This document shows, piece after piece, positions 16,741 to 25,342 of a DNA stretch of 44,289 nt. Numbering within the stretch: position 1 is the stretch's first letter; the number at the start of each line of letters is the position of its first letter. A program made the translations under genes and the position numbers. This DNA comes from Myxococcales bacterium (GTDB lineage: Bacteria; Myxococcota_A; Polyangia; Palsa-1104; SHYY01): contig SHYY01000001.1 in NCBI GenBank assembly GCA_009692555.1, positions 91,393-135,681 on the forward strand, read 5' to 3'. A model generated the notes under the pieces. The model made no database searches, was not told the origin of the DNA, and saw only the letters and a program-made list of their open reading frames with translations.

Positions 16741-16998
16741 ATGGAAGCTCTCAAGTTGAAGGTGAAGGAGCTGATCATCTCGAGCCTCAATCTCGAGGAC
16801 GTGACGCCCGAATCGATCGACGACGCGGCGCCCCTGTTCCAGGAGGGTCTCGGGCTGGACTCGATCGACGCGCTCGAACTGGCGGTGGCGATCGAGCGCA
16901 CGTTCAAGGTGACGATCCCCGACGAGGCGGTGGGCAAGCAGGCGTTCCAGTCGGTGAACTCGCTCACCGCGTACGTCGCCGAGAACATCAAGGCGTGA
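16741..16998 (+). CDS. Acyl carrier protein
   Basis: 85 residues. The phosphopantetheine site is GLDSIDALEL with S41. The length and four-helix pattern fit a discrete ACP. It carries acyl chains as thioesters in the cytosol. It lies between the FabG-like reductase and the LolA-like gene, overlapping the latter by 4 nt (GTGA), so the three form an operon. DSID rather than the DSLD of housekeeping AcpP, and the context, point to a specialised ACP. Confidence 0.92.
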   Translation: MEALKLKVKELIISSLNLEDVTPESIDDAAPLFQEGLGLDSIDALELAVAIERTFKVTIPDEAVGKQAFQSVNSLTAYVAENIKA

Positions 16999-17645
16999 GA
17001 CGCCTGTGCGCGCTGGCGGTGCTCTGTGCGGCCGTGCCGGCGCTCGCCGCTGACGGGGGCCCTGCCGCCGCCCCAGCCGCGGTCGACCCCGCCGTCGCGG
17101 CGCTCCTCAAGCGGCTCGACGCGCAATCCCGCGGCGTGACCGACCTGTCGGGCGAGTTCACCCAGAACAACCGGATCAAGATATTCAAGCAGGAGGTGCG
17201 CTCGAAGGGGCGCTTCTACTTCCAGCGCCCGCGCCGCATCCGATGGGAGTACCTCGAACCCGATCCGTCGACCCTGGTCCTCGACGGCAACCTGGCCACG
17301 CTGCGCAGCCCCGGCGCGCCGGCGCAGACCTTCGACCTCGCCCGCGACGCGGTGATGCGCACGGTGTTCGATCAGCTCCTCCTATGGCTCGGCTCCGAGA
17401 GCCTCTCGCGGGCCGAGGCCGACTACGATCTCGTCGCCGGCGGCACCGCGGACGCCCCGTCGCTCACCCTCACGCCGAAGGCAAGGAGCCCGATCGCCCG
17501 CGCCTTCGCCCGCATCGACCTGCGCTTCGACAAGAAGTTGCTGCTCAGCAGCATCCTCCTCCGCGAGCCGGGGGGCGACGAGAAGGAGATCCGCTTCACG
17601 AAGATGGAGCAGAACGCGAAGCTCCCTCCGGGCGCCTTCAAGTAG
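16995..17645 (+). CDS. LolA-like outer-membrane lipoprotein carrier
   Basis: 216 residues, GTG start overlapping the ACP stop. The signal peptide is MRRLCALAVLCAAVPALAADG-like (cut near residue 18). The mature part matches LolA: DLSGEFTQNNRI, GRFYFQRPRRIRWEY, STLVLDGNLATL, and late strands FDKKLLLSSILLRE. LolA proteins ferry lipids or lipoproteins across the periplasm. Being co-operonic with an ACP and a ketoreductase, it may carry a lipid product made by this cluster rather than general lipoproteins (inference from similar clusters). Confidence 0.85.
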   Translation: MRRLCALAVLCAAVPALAADGGPAAAPAAVDPAVAALLKRLDAQSRGVTDLSGEFTQNNRIKIFKQEVRSKGRFYFQRPRRIRWEYLEPDPSTLVLDGNLATLRSPGAPAQTFDLARDAVMRTVFDQLLLWLGSESLSRAEADYDLVAGGTADAPSLTLTPKARSPIARAFARIDLRFDKKLLLSSILLREPGGDEKEIRFTKMEQNAKLPPGAFK

Positions 17646-17703
17646 CCGGTCCCGTTTCCGTTCCCGTTTCCGTCGCCGTCGCCGTCGCCGTTGCCGTTCC
17701 CGC
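17646..17703. repeat. CCGTTn hexamer tract filling a convergent gap
   Basis: The whole 58-bp gap between the LolA-like gene and the minus-strand gene is a degenerate run of ccgttt, ccgttc, ccgtcg and ccgttg hexamers. Similar tracts lie at 29938-30000, 43402-43456 and, on the other strand, 41483-41521. Confidence 0.7.
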
Positions 17704-17996
<293 letters not shown>

Positions 17997-17997
<1 letters not shown>

Positions 17998-18947
17998 CAG
18001 GCGCCGCGCCCGGCCAGCTCGGCCGCCACCCGCGCCACCGGCGGCGCGGTGTACTTCGCCAGCTGGTCGACGAAGCGGTCGATCAGCTTGTGGTAGTCCT
18101 CGGCGCCGTGCGAGTCGGGCGCGTACTCGAAGATCGTCTGGCGGTGGGAGGGCGCCTCGGCGAGCTTGGTGTTGCGCCGGATCGGGTCGAACAGCCGCTC
18201 CTTGAAGTGGCCGCGCAGCGTCTCCACCGCCTCCTGCGAGAGCTTGGTTCGCCCGTCGTAGAAGGTCGGCACCACGCCGGTCAGCCGCACCGAGTGCCCG
18301 AGGTGCTTGTCGATGTCCTTCAGCGTGCGCATCACCTGCTTCACCCCGACCAGCGCGAGGTAGTCGCACGACACCGGGATCAGCACCTCGTCGGCCAGCC
18401 TGAGCGCGTTCTGGTTGAGCAGCGACAGCGACGGGCCGCAGTCGATGACCACGTACTGGTACTTGCGGGTCGCCGGCCCGAGCCGCTCTGCGAGCACCCG
18501 GTCGCGCCCGCTGTCGAGCCGCGCCAGCCACACCTCCGCCGTCGCCAGCATCCGGTCGGAGCAGATCACATCGAGGTGACTGCGCACCGGCACCACCACG
18601 TCCTCCACCTGCGCTCCCTCGACCAGCACGTGGTAGAGCGTCTTCTCGCCGACCACCCCGAGCGAGGTGCCCACGTTGCCCTGGGCGTCGGTGTCGACCA
18701 GCAGCACCTCGTGGCCGCGCTCGGCGATCCCGGCGGCGAGGTTCACCGCGGTGGTGGTCTTCCCGGTTCCGCCCTTCTGGTTCAGCACCGCCAGCCGCCG
18801 CGCCCGCCGCGACCGGAACGCCTCCACTCCGAGGCCCTTCTTGCGGCACTCGAGCTGACAGAAGAGGCGCTTCTCCTGGCCCACCACCGCCACCTGGTAG
18901 GCGAACTGCGCCGAGAAGCGACCACCGCACACCGAACACTCGACCAT
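17997..18947 (-). CDS. parA: ParA-family ATPase with N-terminal zinc finger
   Basis: 316 residues. A small zinc finger comes first: C4-x2-C7 and C30-x3-C34 (CSVCGG, LFCQLEC), like MYM/TRASH fingers. The deviant Walker A KGGTGKTT is at 58-65. Later motifs are [21 protein letters not shown] and the ParA-typical [19 protein letters not shown]. ParA proteins move DNA or protein cargo over the nucleoid with a partner that stimulates ATP hydrolysis. The zinc finger is unusual and may target cargo or DNA. The partner is probably the next small gene. The start has no clear ribosome site. Confidence 0.9.
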
Positions 18948-19004
18948 TTAGCGATTGAAAGCCCGCCGGGCGCAGATGGCAAATTTTTGCTGGTCGGTCG
19001 CGCT

Positions 19005-19048
19005 GTCACCGGTGACCGCCGCCGTTCGATTTCGGACAGGTTCTGTCC
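19005..19048. promoter_or_regulatory. Two palindromes in the ParA/envelope-operon divergent gap
   Basis: A perfect 12-bp palindrome GTCACCGGTGAC (19005-19016) and an inverted repeat GGACAG-gtt-CTGTCC (19034-19048) lie in the 181-bp divergent gap. Both look like regulator sites. Confidence 0.35.
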
Positions 19049-19128
19049 TGTTCCGGTCCCACCACCGGCCGAGAGCCGCGCCCGCCCGCGCCCGCCCTTG
19101 TGGCCGACACGTTGCACTACCGGATCCC

Positions 19129-19479
19129 ATGAGCCGATGGCAACGAAAGCTGATTACCCTGGTGCTGGGCGGGTTTGCGTTCATCACGCTGACCGCGGAG
19201 ATCCGCCCCGACGAGTTCGAGTGCGAGCAGGCTGCGTCCCACCTCGCCGACTGCTGCCCGGACTTCGATCCCGGCACGCTCTACTGCGAGCACTACTACG
19301 GCTGCGGCTCCTCGCGCGAGCCCGACCTGCTGCTCGCGGAGAGCGACTGCATCCTCGCCCGCGACTGCAACGAGCTGGTCGCCGCCGGCGTGTGCGAGCG
19401 CGCCAGGCAGGTCAACGCGCCGAGGACCACCACCCGCACCACGCCGCCCGCGAAGTCCCGGCCCCTGGTGTGCCAGTGA
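19129..19479 (+). CDS. Small Cys-rich exported protein
   Basis: 116 residues from the ATG at 19129. The first ~25 residues (MSRWQRKLITLVLGGFAFIT) form a signal sequence or membrane anchor. The rest carries about eight Cys (DCCPDFD, YCEHYYGCG, DCILARDCNEL, VCER), consistent with disulfides outside the cytosol. The family is not recognised. Its stop overlaps the GTG of the next gene by 3 nt, so the two form an operon. Confidence 0.65.
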   Translation: MSRWQRKLITLVLGGFAFITLTAEIRPDEFECEQAASHLADCCPDFDPGTLYCEHYYGCGSSREPDLLLAESDCILARDCNELVAAGVCERARQVNAPRTTTRTTPPAKSRPLVCQ

Positions 19480-20111
19480 GCCGCCTGGCGATCGCCCTCC
19501 TCCTGTGCGCCGCCGCGCCCGCCCTCGGGCAGTCCCCCGCCCGGTACGACGATCCCGGCGTGGGCTACCCGGTCGATGCGCCCGCCGAGCCGGTGCTGCT
19601 CATCCAGACCCTCCCCCCGCCCGCGCCGCGCACCGCCGGGGCCGCCTTCCGCCTCTCCGCCGGCCTCGGCGTGCGCTCGCTCTACGACCATGGCTTCGGC
19701 GGCGCGGCGCTCGGGATCGCCGTCGGTGGCTTCGGGCCGCACGGGGCGTGGTACATCACCACCGACCTGTTCCTCGGCGCGAGCGACTTCATGCTCCCCA
19801 CCGAGCACTTCCAGTTCGGCGTCGTCTTCGAGCGCATCCTCGGCAGCGTGCGTCTCGGCGGCGGCCAGCAGCTCGGCGTCCTGGCCGTCCAGCGCGCCAC
19901 CCGCGGCAAGACGATGGCCGAGTTCACCCTCGGCGCCTACCTCACCGCCTCGCTCGACCTCACGCGCGGCATCCGCGTCGGCTATCGCCGACGTGCAGCA
20001 AGCTCGGAGAGCAACGTCACTCCCTACGTCGCGGCCCGCCTCGGCGCCGACTGGCTCCCTGGCGCCGCCTTCGCCGCCGACGCCTCCCTCGCGATCGGCA
20101 TCCGCCTGTAG
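19476..20111 (+). CDS. Outer-membrane beta-barrel-like protein
   Basis: 211 residues, GTG start overlapping the upstream stop. The signal peptide is cut near residue 19 (APALGQ). The mature part starts with a Pro-rich linker, then shows repeated amphipathic strands with Gly/aromatic content (FRLSAGLGVRSLYD, LGIAVGGFGPHGAWYITTD, ADASLAIGIRL). Probably an 8-strand barrel of unknown function. Its link to the small Cys protein upstream suggests an envelope role. Confidence 0.7.
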   Translation: MSRLAIALLLCAAAPALGQSPARYDDPGVGYPVDAPAEPVLLIQTLPPPAPRTAGAAFRLSAGLGVRSLYDHGFGGAALGIAVGGFGPHGAWYITTDLFLGASDFMLPTEHFQFGVVFERILGSVRLGGGQQLGVLAVQRATRGKTMAEFTLGAYLTASLDLTRGIRVGYRRRAASSESNVTPYVAARLGADWLPGAAFAADASLAIGIRL

Positions 20112-20140
20112 GAAGGCTCCGCCTGTGATACACCCGCACC

Positions 20141-21346
20141 ATGCTCCCCCTCGACGACATCCTGGTCTTCGACCTCTCCCGCGTCCTCTCCGGCCCCTAC
20201 TGCTCGATGCACCTCGCCGACTTCGGCGCGCGCGTGGTCAAGCTCGAGAAGCCCGGCGAGGGCGACGACACCCGCGCCTTCGGCCCGCCCTTCGTCGGTG
20301 GCGAGTCGACCTACTTCCTCTCGATCAACCGCAACAAGGAGTCGCTGGCGATCGATCTCAAGCACCCCGAGGGCCGCGAGCTGGCCCTCTCGATCGCCGC
20401 AAAAGCCGACGTCCTCCTCGAGAACTTCCGCCCCGGCACCCTCGACCGCCTCGGCCTCGGCTACGAGCGCCTGCGCGCGGTCAACCCGCGCCTGATCTAC
20501 GCCTCGATCTCCGGCTTCGGCCACACCGGCCTCCCCGAATACACCGCGCGCCCGGGCTACGATCTGGTGGTCCAGGGCCTGGGCGGCCTCGCGTCGCTCA
20601 CCGGCGAGCCGGGCCGCCAACCGCTCAAGTGCGGCGTCTCGATCGCCGACCTCGTCTCCGGCTTCTACGCGCTGATCGGCATCCTGGTCGCGCTGCACGC
20701 CCGCCAGCGCACCGGCCGCGGCCAGCACGTCGACGTCTCGATGCTCGACGGGCAGATCGCCCTCCTCACCTACCAGGCCGGGATCCACTTCGCCACCGGC
20801 AAGAACCCCTCGCGGATGGGCAACCGCCACCCCTCGATCGCCCCCTACGAGACCTACCGCACCGACGACGGCTGGCTCAACATCGCGGTCGGCAACGACG
20901 CCCTGTGGCGGAGCTTCGCGGCGAAGGTGCTGAAGGATCCCGCCCTGGCCGCCGATCCGCGCTTCGTCACCAACAGCGCGCGCGTCGAGAACCGCGAGTC
21001 CCTCGGGGCGCTCCTCGAGCCGCTGATCGCCGCAAGGCCGTCCGCCTTCTGGCTGGAGAAGCTGGACGCCGCGGGGGTCCCGGCCGGCCCGATCTACTCG
21101 GTGGCGGAGGCGCTCGCCCACCCGCAGGTGGTGGCTCGCGAGATGGTCGTTCCCCTCGAACACCAGACCGCCGGGCCGATCCGCGTCACCGGCGTCCCGG
21201 TGCGCCTCTCCGAGACCCCGGGCACGGTACGCACCGCGCCGCCGCGCCTCGGTGAGCACACGAGGGCACTGCTGGAGGAGCTCCTCCAGCTCGACGGCGC
21301 AAGGCTCGATCGCCTGGCCGCCGACGGGGTGATCAGCGCTTCTTGA
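20141..21346 (+). CDS. Class III CoA-transferase (CaiB/BaiF family)
   Basis: 401 residues, full length for the family. N-terminal motifs are VFDLSRVLSGPYCSMHLADFGARVVKLE-like (first 40 residues); the catalytic Asp is D170 in GVSIADLVSG; then QHVDVSMLDGQI and GWLNIAVGND. These enzymes move CoA between carboxylic acids through an aspartyl-CoA thioester. The substrate pair cannot be assigned. The 3' end overlaps the convergent zinc-ribbon gene by 14 bp. Confidence 0.92.
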   Translation: MLPLDDILVFDLSRVLSGPYCSMHLADFGARVVKLEKPGEGDDTRAFGPPFVGGESTYFLSINRNKESLAIDLKHPEGRELALSIAAKADVLLENFRPGTLDRLGLGYERLRAVNPRLIYASISGFGHTGLPEYTARPGYDLVVQGLGGLASLTGEPGRQPLKCGVSIADLVSGFYALIGILVALHARQRTGRGQHVDVSMLDGQIALLTYQAGIHFATGKNPSRMGNRHPSIAPYETYRTDDGWLNIAVGNDALWRSFAAKVLKDPALAADPRFVTNSARVENRESLGALLEPLIAARPSAFWLEKLDAAGVPAGPIYSVAEALAHPQVVAREMVVPLEHQTAGPIRVTGVPVRLSETPGTVRTAPPRLGEHTRALLEELLQLDGARLDRLAADGVISAS

Positions 21347-22274
21347 GCTTCTTGGCGGCGGGGCGGGCGGGTTTCGCGACGGGCTTGGAAGGCCGCGCGC
21401 TCGCGACCGCCTTGGGCTTGCCCTTGGCATTGGCCTTGGTCGCTGCCGCGGCGATCCGCGGATCGCGCGCAATCGCCTTCGCGGGCGGTCTGGCCACCGG
21501 CTTGGCTGGCGGCTTGGCGAGCGGCTTCGCGGCCGGCTTCGCGGCCGGCTTCGCGGCCGGCTTGCTTCCCGTCGGCTTCACGGCCGGGAGAGGCTTCGCC
21601 GGTTTTTGCGGTCGCACGGGAAGCTTGGCCAGAACCGGCTTGGCTCCCTTGGCGGGCGGCTTGGCTCCTCCCTTGACAGTGACAGGCAGCTTCGCGGCCT
21701 CCCTCGCAGGCGGCTTCGCCCCCTTGGTCGTCGCCACGGCCGGAGGCGCGACCGCCTGCTTGACCGCCGCCTTGCGCTTGTCACGCTGCGGGGAGTGCAC
21801 GGTCGCGTCCACCGCGTGGGCGTATGCCGAGGCCGGCAACGACATCCCTTTGCGGTTGTGGACGAGCACCCGTCGCTCGTTCTGGAATGTGATTTCGATC
21901 TTGTTGTCGCCCATCACCTCGGAGACGAAGCCCACTCCGAAGATCGGGTGCGAGATCAAGTCGTTGTCGTTGTATCGGTCTGCCATCTGAAAGAGCTTCG
22001 GCTCTTTCTTGGCCTTGGCCATCATCTGCTCCCAGGTCGGCTTGGCCTTCGCCGCCCGCTTTTTGACTGACACCGGCTCTGCTACCTCCTCCTCGGCTTC
22101 GCCCCGCGGTTTGCGGAACGCATGGACATCGCCACAGGATTTACATTCTACCTTACGGATCTCGTCTTCGTACTTGAACATGACGACGTGGGCCGTGTCG
22201 GCCTTGCACTTCGGGCAGAAAGCCTCGGTCTCGGAGCCGACCTCATCTTGGTCGTCGTCAAACATGTAATCCAT
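21333..22274 (-). CDS. Zinc-ribbon protein with SH3-like core and histone-H1-like tail
   Basis: 313 residues. The N-terminus is acidic (MDYMFDDDQDEV), then a zinc ribbon (FCPKCKADTAH..., VECKSCGDVHAFRK). Residues ~100-140 hold the small beta-domain motif DLISHPIFGVGFVSEVMGDN and IEITFQNERRVLVHN, seen in proteins related to the UvrD C-terminal Tudor-like fold. The last ~140 residues are almost only K, A and P in PAK-type repeats, like histone H1 tails, which usually bind nucleic acid. A role at DNA, RNA polymerase or RNA is likely (inference). The tail is encoded by a repetitive stretch that may vary in length between strains. Confidence 0.8.
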   Translation of the reverse strand: MDYMFDDDQDEVGSETEAFCPKCKADTAHVVMFKYEDEIRKVECKSCGDVHAFRKPRGEAEEEVAEPVSVKKRAAKAKPTWEQMMAKAKKEPKLFQMADRYNDNDLISHPIFGVGFVSEVMGDNKIEITFQNERRVLVHNRKGMSLPASAYAHAVDATVHSPQRDKRKAAVKQAVAPPAVATTKGAKPPAREAAKLPVTVKGGAKPPAKGAKPVLAKLPVRPQKPAKPLPAVKPTGSKPAAKPAAKPAAKPLAKPPAKPVARPPAKAIARDPRIAAAATKANAKGKPKAVASARPSKPVAKPARPAAKKLKKR

Positions 22275-22394
22275 TTTGCTGGAGGTCCCTCGCTCCCCAC
22301 GGGTTCACCAGATCGGCCAATGCCCTAGCATATTTGCCTGTTCCGAGCAACAAAAAGCGGCCTGCCGGCTACGATCAGGCTACGATGGGGTCCG

Positions 22395-23585
22395 ATGACG
22401 CCGGATCTGCGCGAGGCGGCCCTGCGGCGTATCAGCGCCCTGATCGACCTTGGCCGGATCCGCGCCGCGCGCGCCGAGGTGGTCCGCTGTCTTGGCGAAG
22501 ATCCCAACGATCCTGGGCTCCTGGAGCTGCTCGGCCTGTGCCTGATCCGGCTCGGCGAGCCGTCCAGGGCGGCCGATGCGCTGCGCTCCGCCTGTGCCGC
22601 GGGACCGGATCGGCCGCACCGCCATTACCTGCTCGGTTTCGCCTGCCGGGACGCCGCGGACGCCACGGGGGCCCTCGCCGGCTTCCAGGAGGCGGTGCGC
22701 CTCGCGCCGGAGGAGCCAGTGTACCTGCGCGCGCTGGCGGAGCTGCTGGCGGAGCGTGGGCTGTCGGAGCAGGCGCTGGAGGTGGCCCACCTTGCGGTCG
22801 CGGCCGGACCCGAGAGCGCGACCAATCACGTCACGCTCGGGTACGTCGCGTCGTCTGCCGGCCTGCCCGACCTCGCGCGCCGCGAGTACCAGACCGCGGT
22901 GGGGCTCGATCCCAACAGCGCCACCGCCTGGAACAACCTCGGCTGCCTGGAGATGGCCTCGGGGGACCGCCTGGGGGCCCGCGAGCGGTTCCACGAGGCC
23001 CTGCGGCTCGATCCGGCCGCTGCCCGCGCCCGGAAGAACCTGGGTCTGGTCTCCCCCGCCGCGCGGCCGCCGCCGATCTACGATGACTTCGATGTCTTCC
23101 TCGGCGAGGCGCTCCGCGAGCTGCGCGATGCCGGCCGTCTCGGGCCGACGATCCGCTTTCTTGCGCTCACCCAGGCGCTCGGCGCCGCGGCGGTGCAGAA
23201 GGCGATCACCGCGCGGGCCGAGGCCCAGGGCGCGGCCTCGCGGATCGGGGTCGCCGCCGGGGCCGCCGCCGCCACCGCCGTGATCCGCCTGCTCGGGCGC
23301 GGCACGCTGGTCGGGGTGGGCGTGGCGGCCGCCACCGTTGGGGTGGGCTGGCTGGTGACCGCCAGCCGGGTGACCCCGCTCCGCCGCCGCTACGCCGAGC
23401 ACATCGCGCGTGCAAAGACCGACTGGCAGGAGGCGCGCAGAGCGTGGCTCGACGGCAAGCAGAGCCGCGACGGCCGCGACCGGGCGATCGACCGGCTGCT
23501 CGAGCGGTTGGCAGTGGCGCTCGATCGCGAGCCGATTCCCGGGAAGCCTTCCCCCGCCGACGCCGAAGAAAGCGATCATGAGTGA
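22395..23585 (+). CDS. TPR protein with C-terminal membrane segment
   Basis: 396 residues. At least six TPR-like repeats cover ~5-225 (ALRSACAAGPDRPHRHYLLG, WNNLGCLEMASGDRLGARER). A region of unknown fold follows (~235-290), then a Gly/Ala hydrophobic stretch ~290-330 (VGVAAGAAAA..., LVGVGVAAATVGVGWLV) likely to be one or two membrane helices, and a charged tail. Its end overlaps the AAA+ gene by 8 nt, so the products probably act together, with this protein placing the ATPase at a membrane. Confidence 0.8.
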   Translation: MTPDLREAALRRISALIDLGRIRAARAEVVRCLGEDPNDPGLLELLGLCLIRLGEPSRAADALRSACAAGPDRPHRHYLLGFACRDAADATGALAGFQEAVRLAPEEPVYLRALAELLAERGLSEQALEVAHLAVAAGPESATNHVTLGYVASSAGLPDLARREYQTAVGLDPNSATAWNNLGCLEMASGDRLGARERFHEALRLDPAAARARKNLGLVSPAARPPPIYDDFDVFLGEALRELRDAGRLGPTIRFLALTQALGAAAVQKAITARAEAQGAASRIGVAAGAAAATAVIRLLGRGTLVGVGVAAATVGVGWLVTASRVTPLRRRYAEHIARAKTDWQEARRAWLDGKQSRDGRDRAIDRLLERLAVALDREPIPGKPSPADAEESDHE

Positions 23586-24834
23586 AGACGAGATCCGCTC
23601 GCTGGAGGAGGCCGTTTTGGCGCTCCCCGAGAACCTGCCGCTCCGTCGCCAGCTCGCCGATCGCCTCCTTTCGGCGCGCCGCTTCGAGGCCGCGCTGGCG
23701 CAGGCCGAGGCGATCGCCCTGCGCGCGCCCACCGACGGTGCCGCCCGCATCCTCGCCAGCCGCTGCCGGTTCGAGATCGGCCGCTACGCCGAGGCGCTTC
23801 TCGACTACGAGGCCGCCGTGGCGCTCGATCTGCGCCTCGCCGACGCCTCGTTGCGCGAGCGGATCGTGCAGGCGTCGATGGACCCTCGCGCGCGCATCCG
23901 GCTGGTCGCGGACGGCCCGCACGGCGATCCGCCGCCCGTCGCTCCCGACTCCGCCGAGCGGCCGGCGATCACCTTCGCCGACGTGGGGGGCCTCGACGAC
24001 CTGAAGGAGAAGATCCGCCTGCGGGTGCTCTATCCGCTCCAGCGGCCGGAGCTCTACAGCGCGTTTGGCAAGAAGGCCGGAGGCGGCCTGCTCTTCTACG
24101 GCCCACCGGGATGCGGCAAGACCTACCTCGCGCGCGCCACCGCCGGCGAGGGCCGGATCCACTTCGTCGCGGTGGGGATCGAGGACGTGCTCGACATGTG
24201 GCTCGGGCAGTCGGAGAAGAAGCTGCACGATCTCTTCGCCACCGCGCGCGCCAAGGCCCCCGCGGTGCTGTTCTTCGACGAGGTGGACGCGCTCGGCGGG
24301 CGCCGCTCGGGGCTGCGCCACGAGAGCTACCGCACGCTGGTGACCCAGTTCCTCTCGGAGCTCGACGGAGCGGGCGGGCGGCAGAACGCCGGCGTGCTGG
24401 TGATGGGCGCGACCAATGCGCCGTGGGACGTCGATCCCGCCTTCCGGCGCCCCGGGCGCTTTGGCGACGTGCTGTTCGTGCCTCCGCCGGATCTGCGCGC
24501 GCGGGTGGAGATCGTGAAGCTCAAGCTGGTCGGCAAGCCGCAGGCGCAAGGAAGGGAGGTCGACGTGCTGGCGATCGCGCGCAAGACCGAGCTCTACTCG
24601 GGCGCCGATCTCGAGCACGTCGTCGACGCAGCGTGCGAGACCGCGCTGGCCGCGTCCCTGGCGAGCAACGTGGTTCGCCCGCTCGACACCGACGCGCTCC
24701 TCGCCGCCGTCGCCCGCGTGCGCCCGACCACGCGCGAGTGGTTCGCCTCGGCAAGGAACTTCGCGCAGTACGCCAATCAGGCCGGCCAGTACGACGACGT
24801 GCTCGAGTACATGAAGCGCTTCGATCTCGCGTGA
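23578..24834 (+). CDS. AAA+ ATPase with N-terminal TPR region
   Basis: 418 residues. Residues ~1-100 are TPR-like. The AAA+ domain begins near 128 (ITFADVGGLDDLKEKIR), with Walker A GPPGCGKT (175-182), Walker B VLFFDEVDAL (~230), sensor 1 MGATNAPWDVD, and arginine-finger region FRRPGRFGD. The C-terminal lid has ELYSGADLEHVV. It is closest to the classical AAA clade (Vps4, p97, FtsH-like) but has no protease domain. It probably remodels a protein complex with the TPR membrane protein upstream. The start overlaps the upstream gene; the target is unknown. Confidence 0.87.
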   Translation: MSEDEIRSLEEAVLALPENLPLRRQLADRLLSARRFEAALAQAEAIALRAPTDGAARILASRCRFEIGRYAEALLDYEAAVALDLRLADASLRERIVQASMDPRARIRLVADGPHGDPPPVAPDSAERPAITFADVGGLDDLKEKIRLRVLYPLQRPELYSAFGKKAGGGLLFYGPPGCGKTYLARATAGEGRIHFVAVGIEDVLDMWLGQSEKKLHDLFATARAKAPAVLFFDEVDALGGRRSGLRHESYRTLVTQFLSELDGAGGRQNAGVLVMGATNAPWDVDPAFRRPGRFGDVLFVPPPDLRARVEIVKLKLVGKPQAQGREVDVLAIARKTELYSGADLEHVVDAACETALAASLASNVVRPLDTDALLAAVARVRPTTREWFASARNFAQYANQAGQYDDVLEYMKRFDLA

Positions 24835-24922
24835 GGCTGAGGTCTTGGTGCCTGTCGCCCAGTCCGCGCTGATCCGGTGTGGCAGCGAGGAATTTGAGCG
24901 CCACCAAAGCGGGGCGCGTGAT

Positions 24923-25114
24923 CATCCGCAATACGGCAACGACGCCGCTGCCAAGGTCGAGGTGACGGCGCTTCTCGCGCAGTTCGGATGGGACGGCGAG
25001 GACATGGGGCTCGCCCCGTCGGCGCGCGCCATCGAGCCGCTCTGCCAGCTCCGGTGCGCGCCGGGCATGTTGCGCGGCCAGTGGACGCACGCCTTCAAGC
25101 TGCTCAAGGTCTGA
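24923..25114 (+). pseudogene. C-terminal remnant of an NADPH-F420-reductase-like protein
   Basis: About 63 residues matching the end of the NAD(P)-binding reductase family (GNDAAAKVEVTALLAQFGWD, ARAIEPLCQL, WTHAFKLL). The Rossmann part with the dinucleotide motif is missing upstream, so this is a fragment. An in-frame ATG at 24845 exists, but the residues it adds do not match the family. Confidence 0.6.
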
Positions 25115-25159
25115 TAGCGCGTTCCGTCTCGACCTCTGGGGCCGTGATTGACTTCACGA

Positions 25160-25342
25160 ATGGCTGGTTCGGATGAGCGCCGCATCGACGCTGGCGACGT
25201 CACCTTGGCCTTCGGGTCTGCGGCGCGATGGAAGGCACGGCTGCGCGAGGAGTCGCTGCGAGCGTGGTCCGAAAAGCCGCTGAGCGAGCGCCTGCGACTC
25301 ACCCTGGCGATGATCCGCCGCCGCGATGACCCGGCCCGTTGA
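25160..25342 (+). CDS. Small protein coupled to the nucleotidyltransferase toxin
   Basis: 60 residues from the ATG at 25160, charged and helical (ARWKARLREESLRAWSEKPL). It overlaps the nucleotidyltransferase gene by 17 nt. Short ORFs of this kind often precede AbiEii/MntA-type genes, so it may be the partner or antitoxin. No family recognised. Confidence 0.5.
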   Translation: MAGSDERRIDAGDVTLAFGSAARWKARLREESLRAWSEKPLSERLRLTLAMIRRRDDPAR

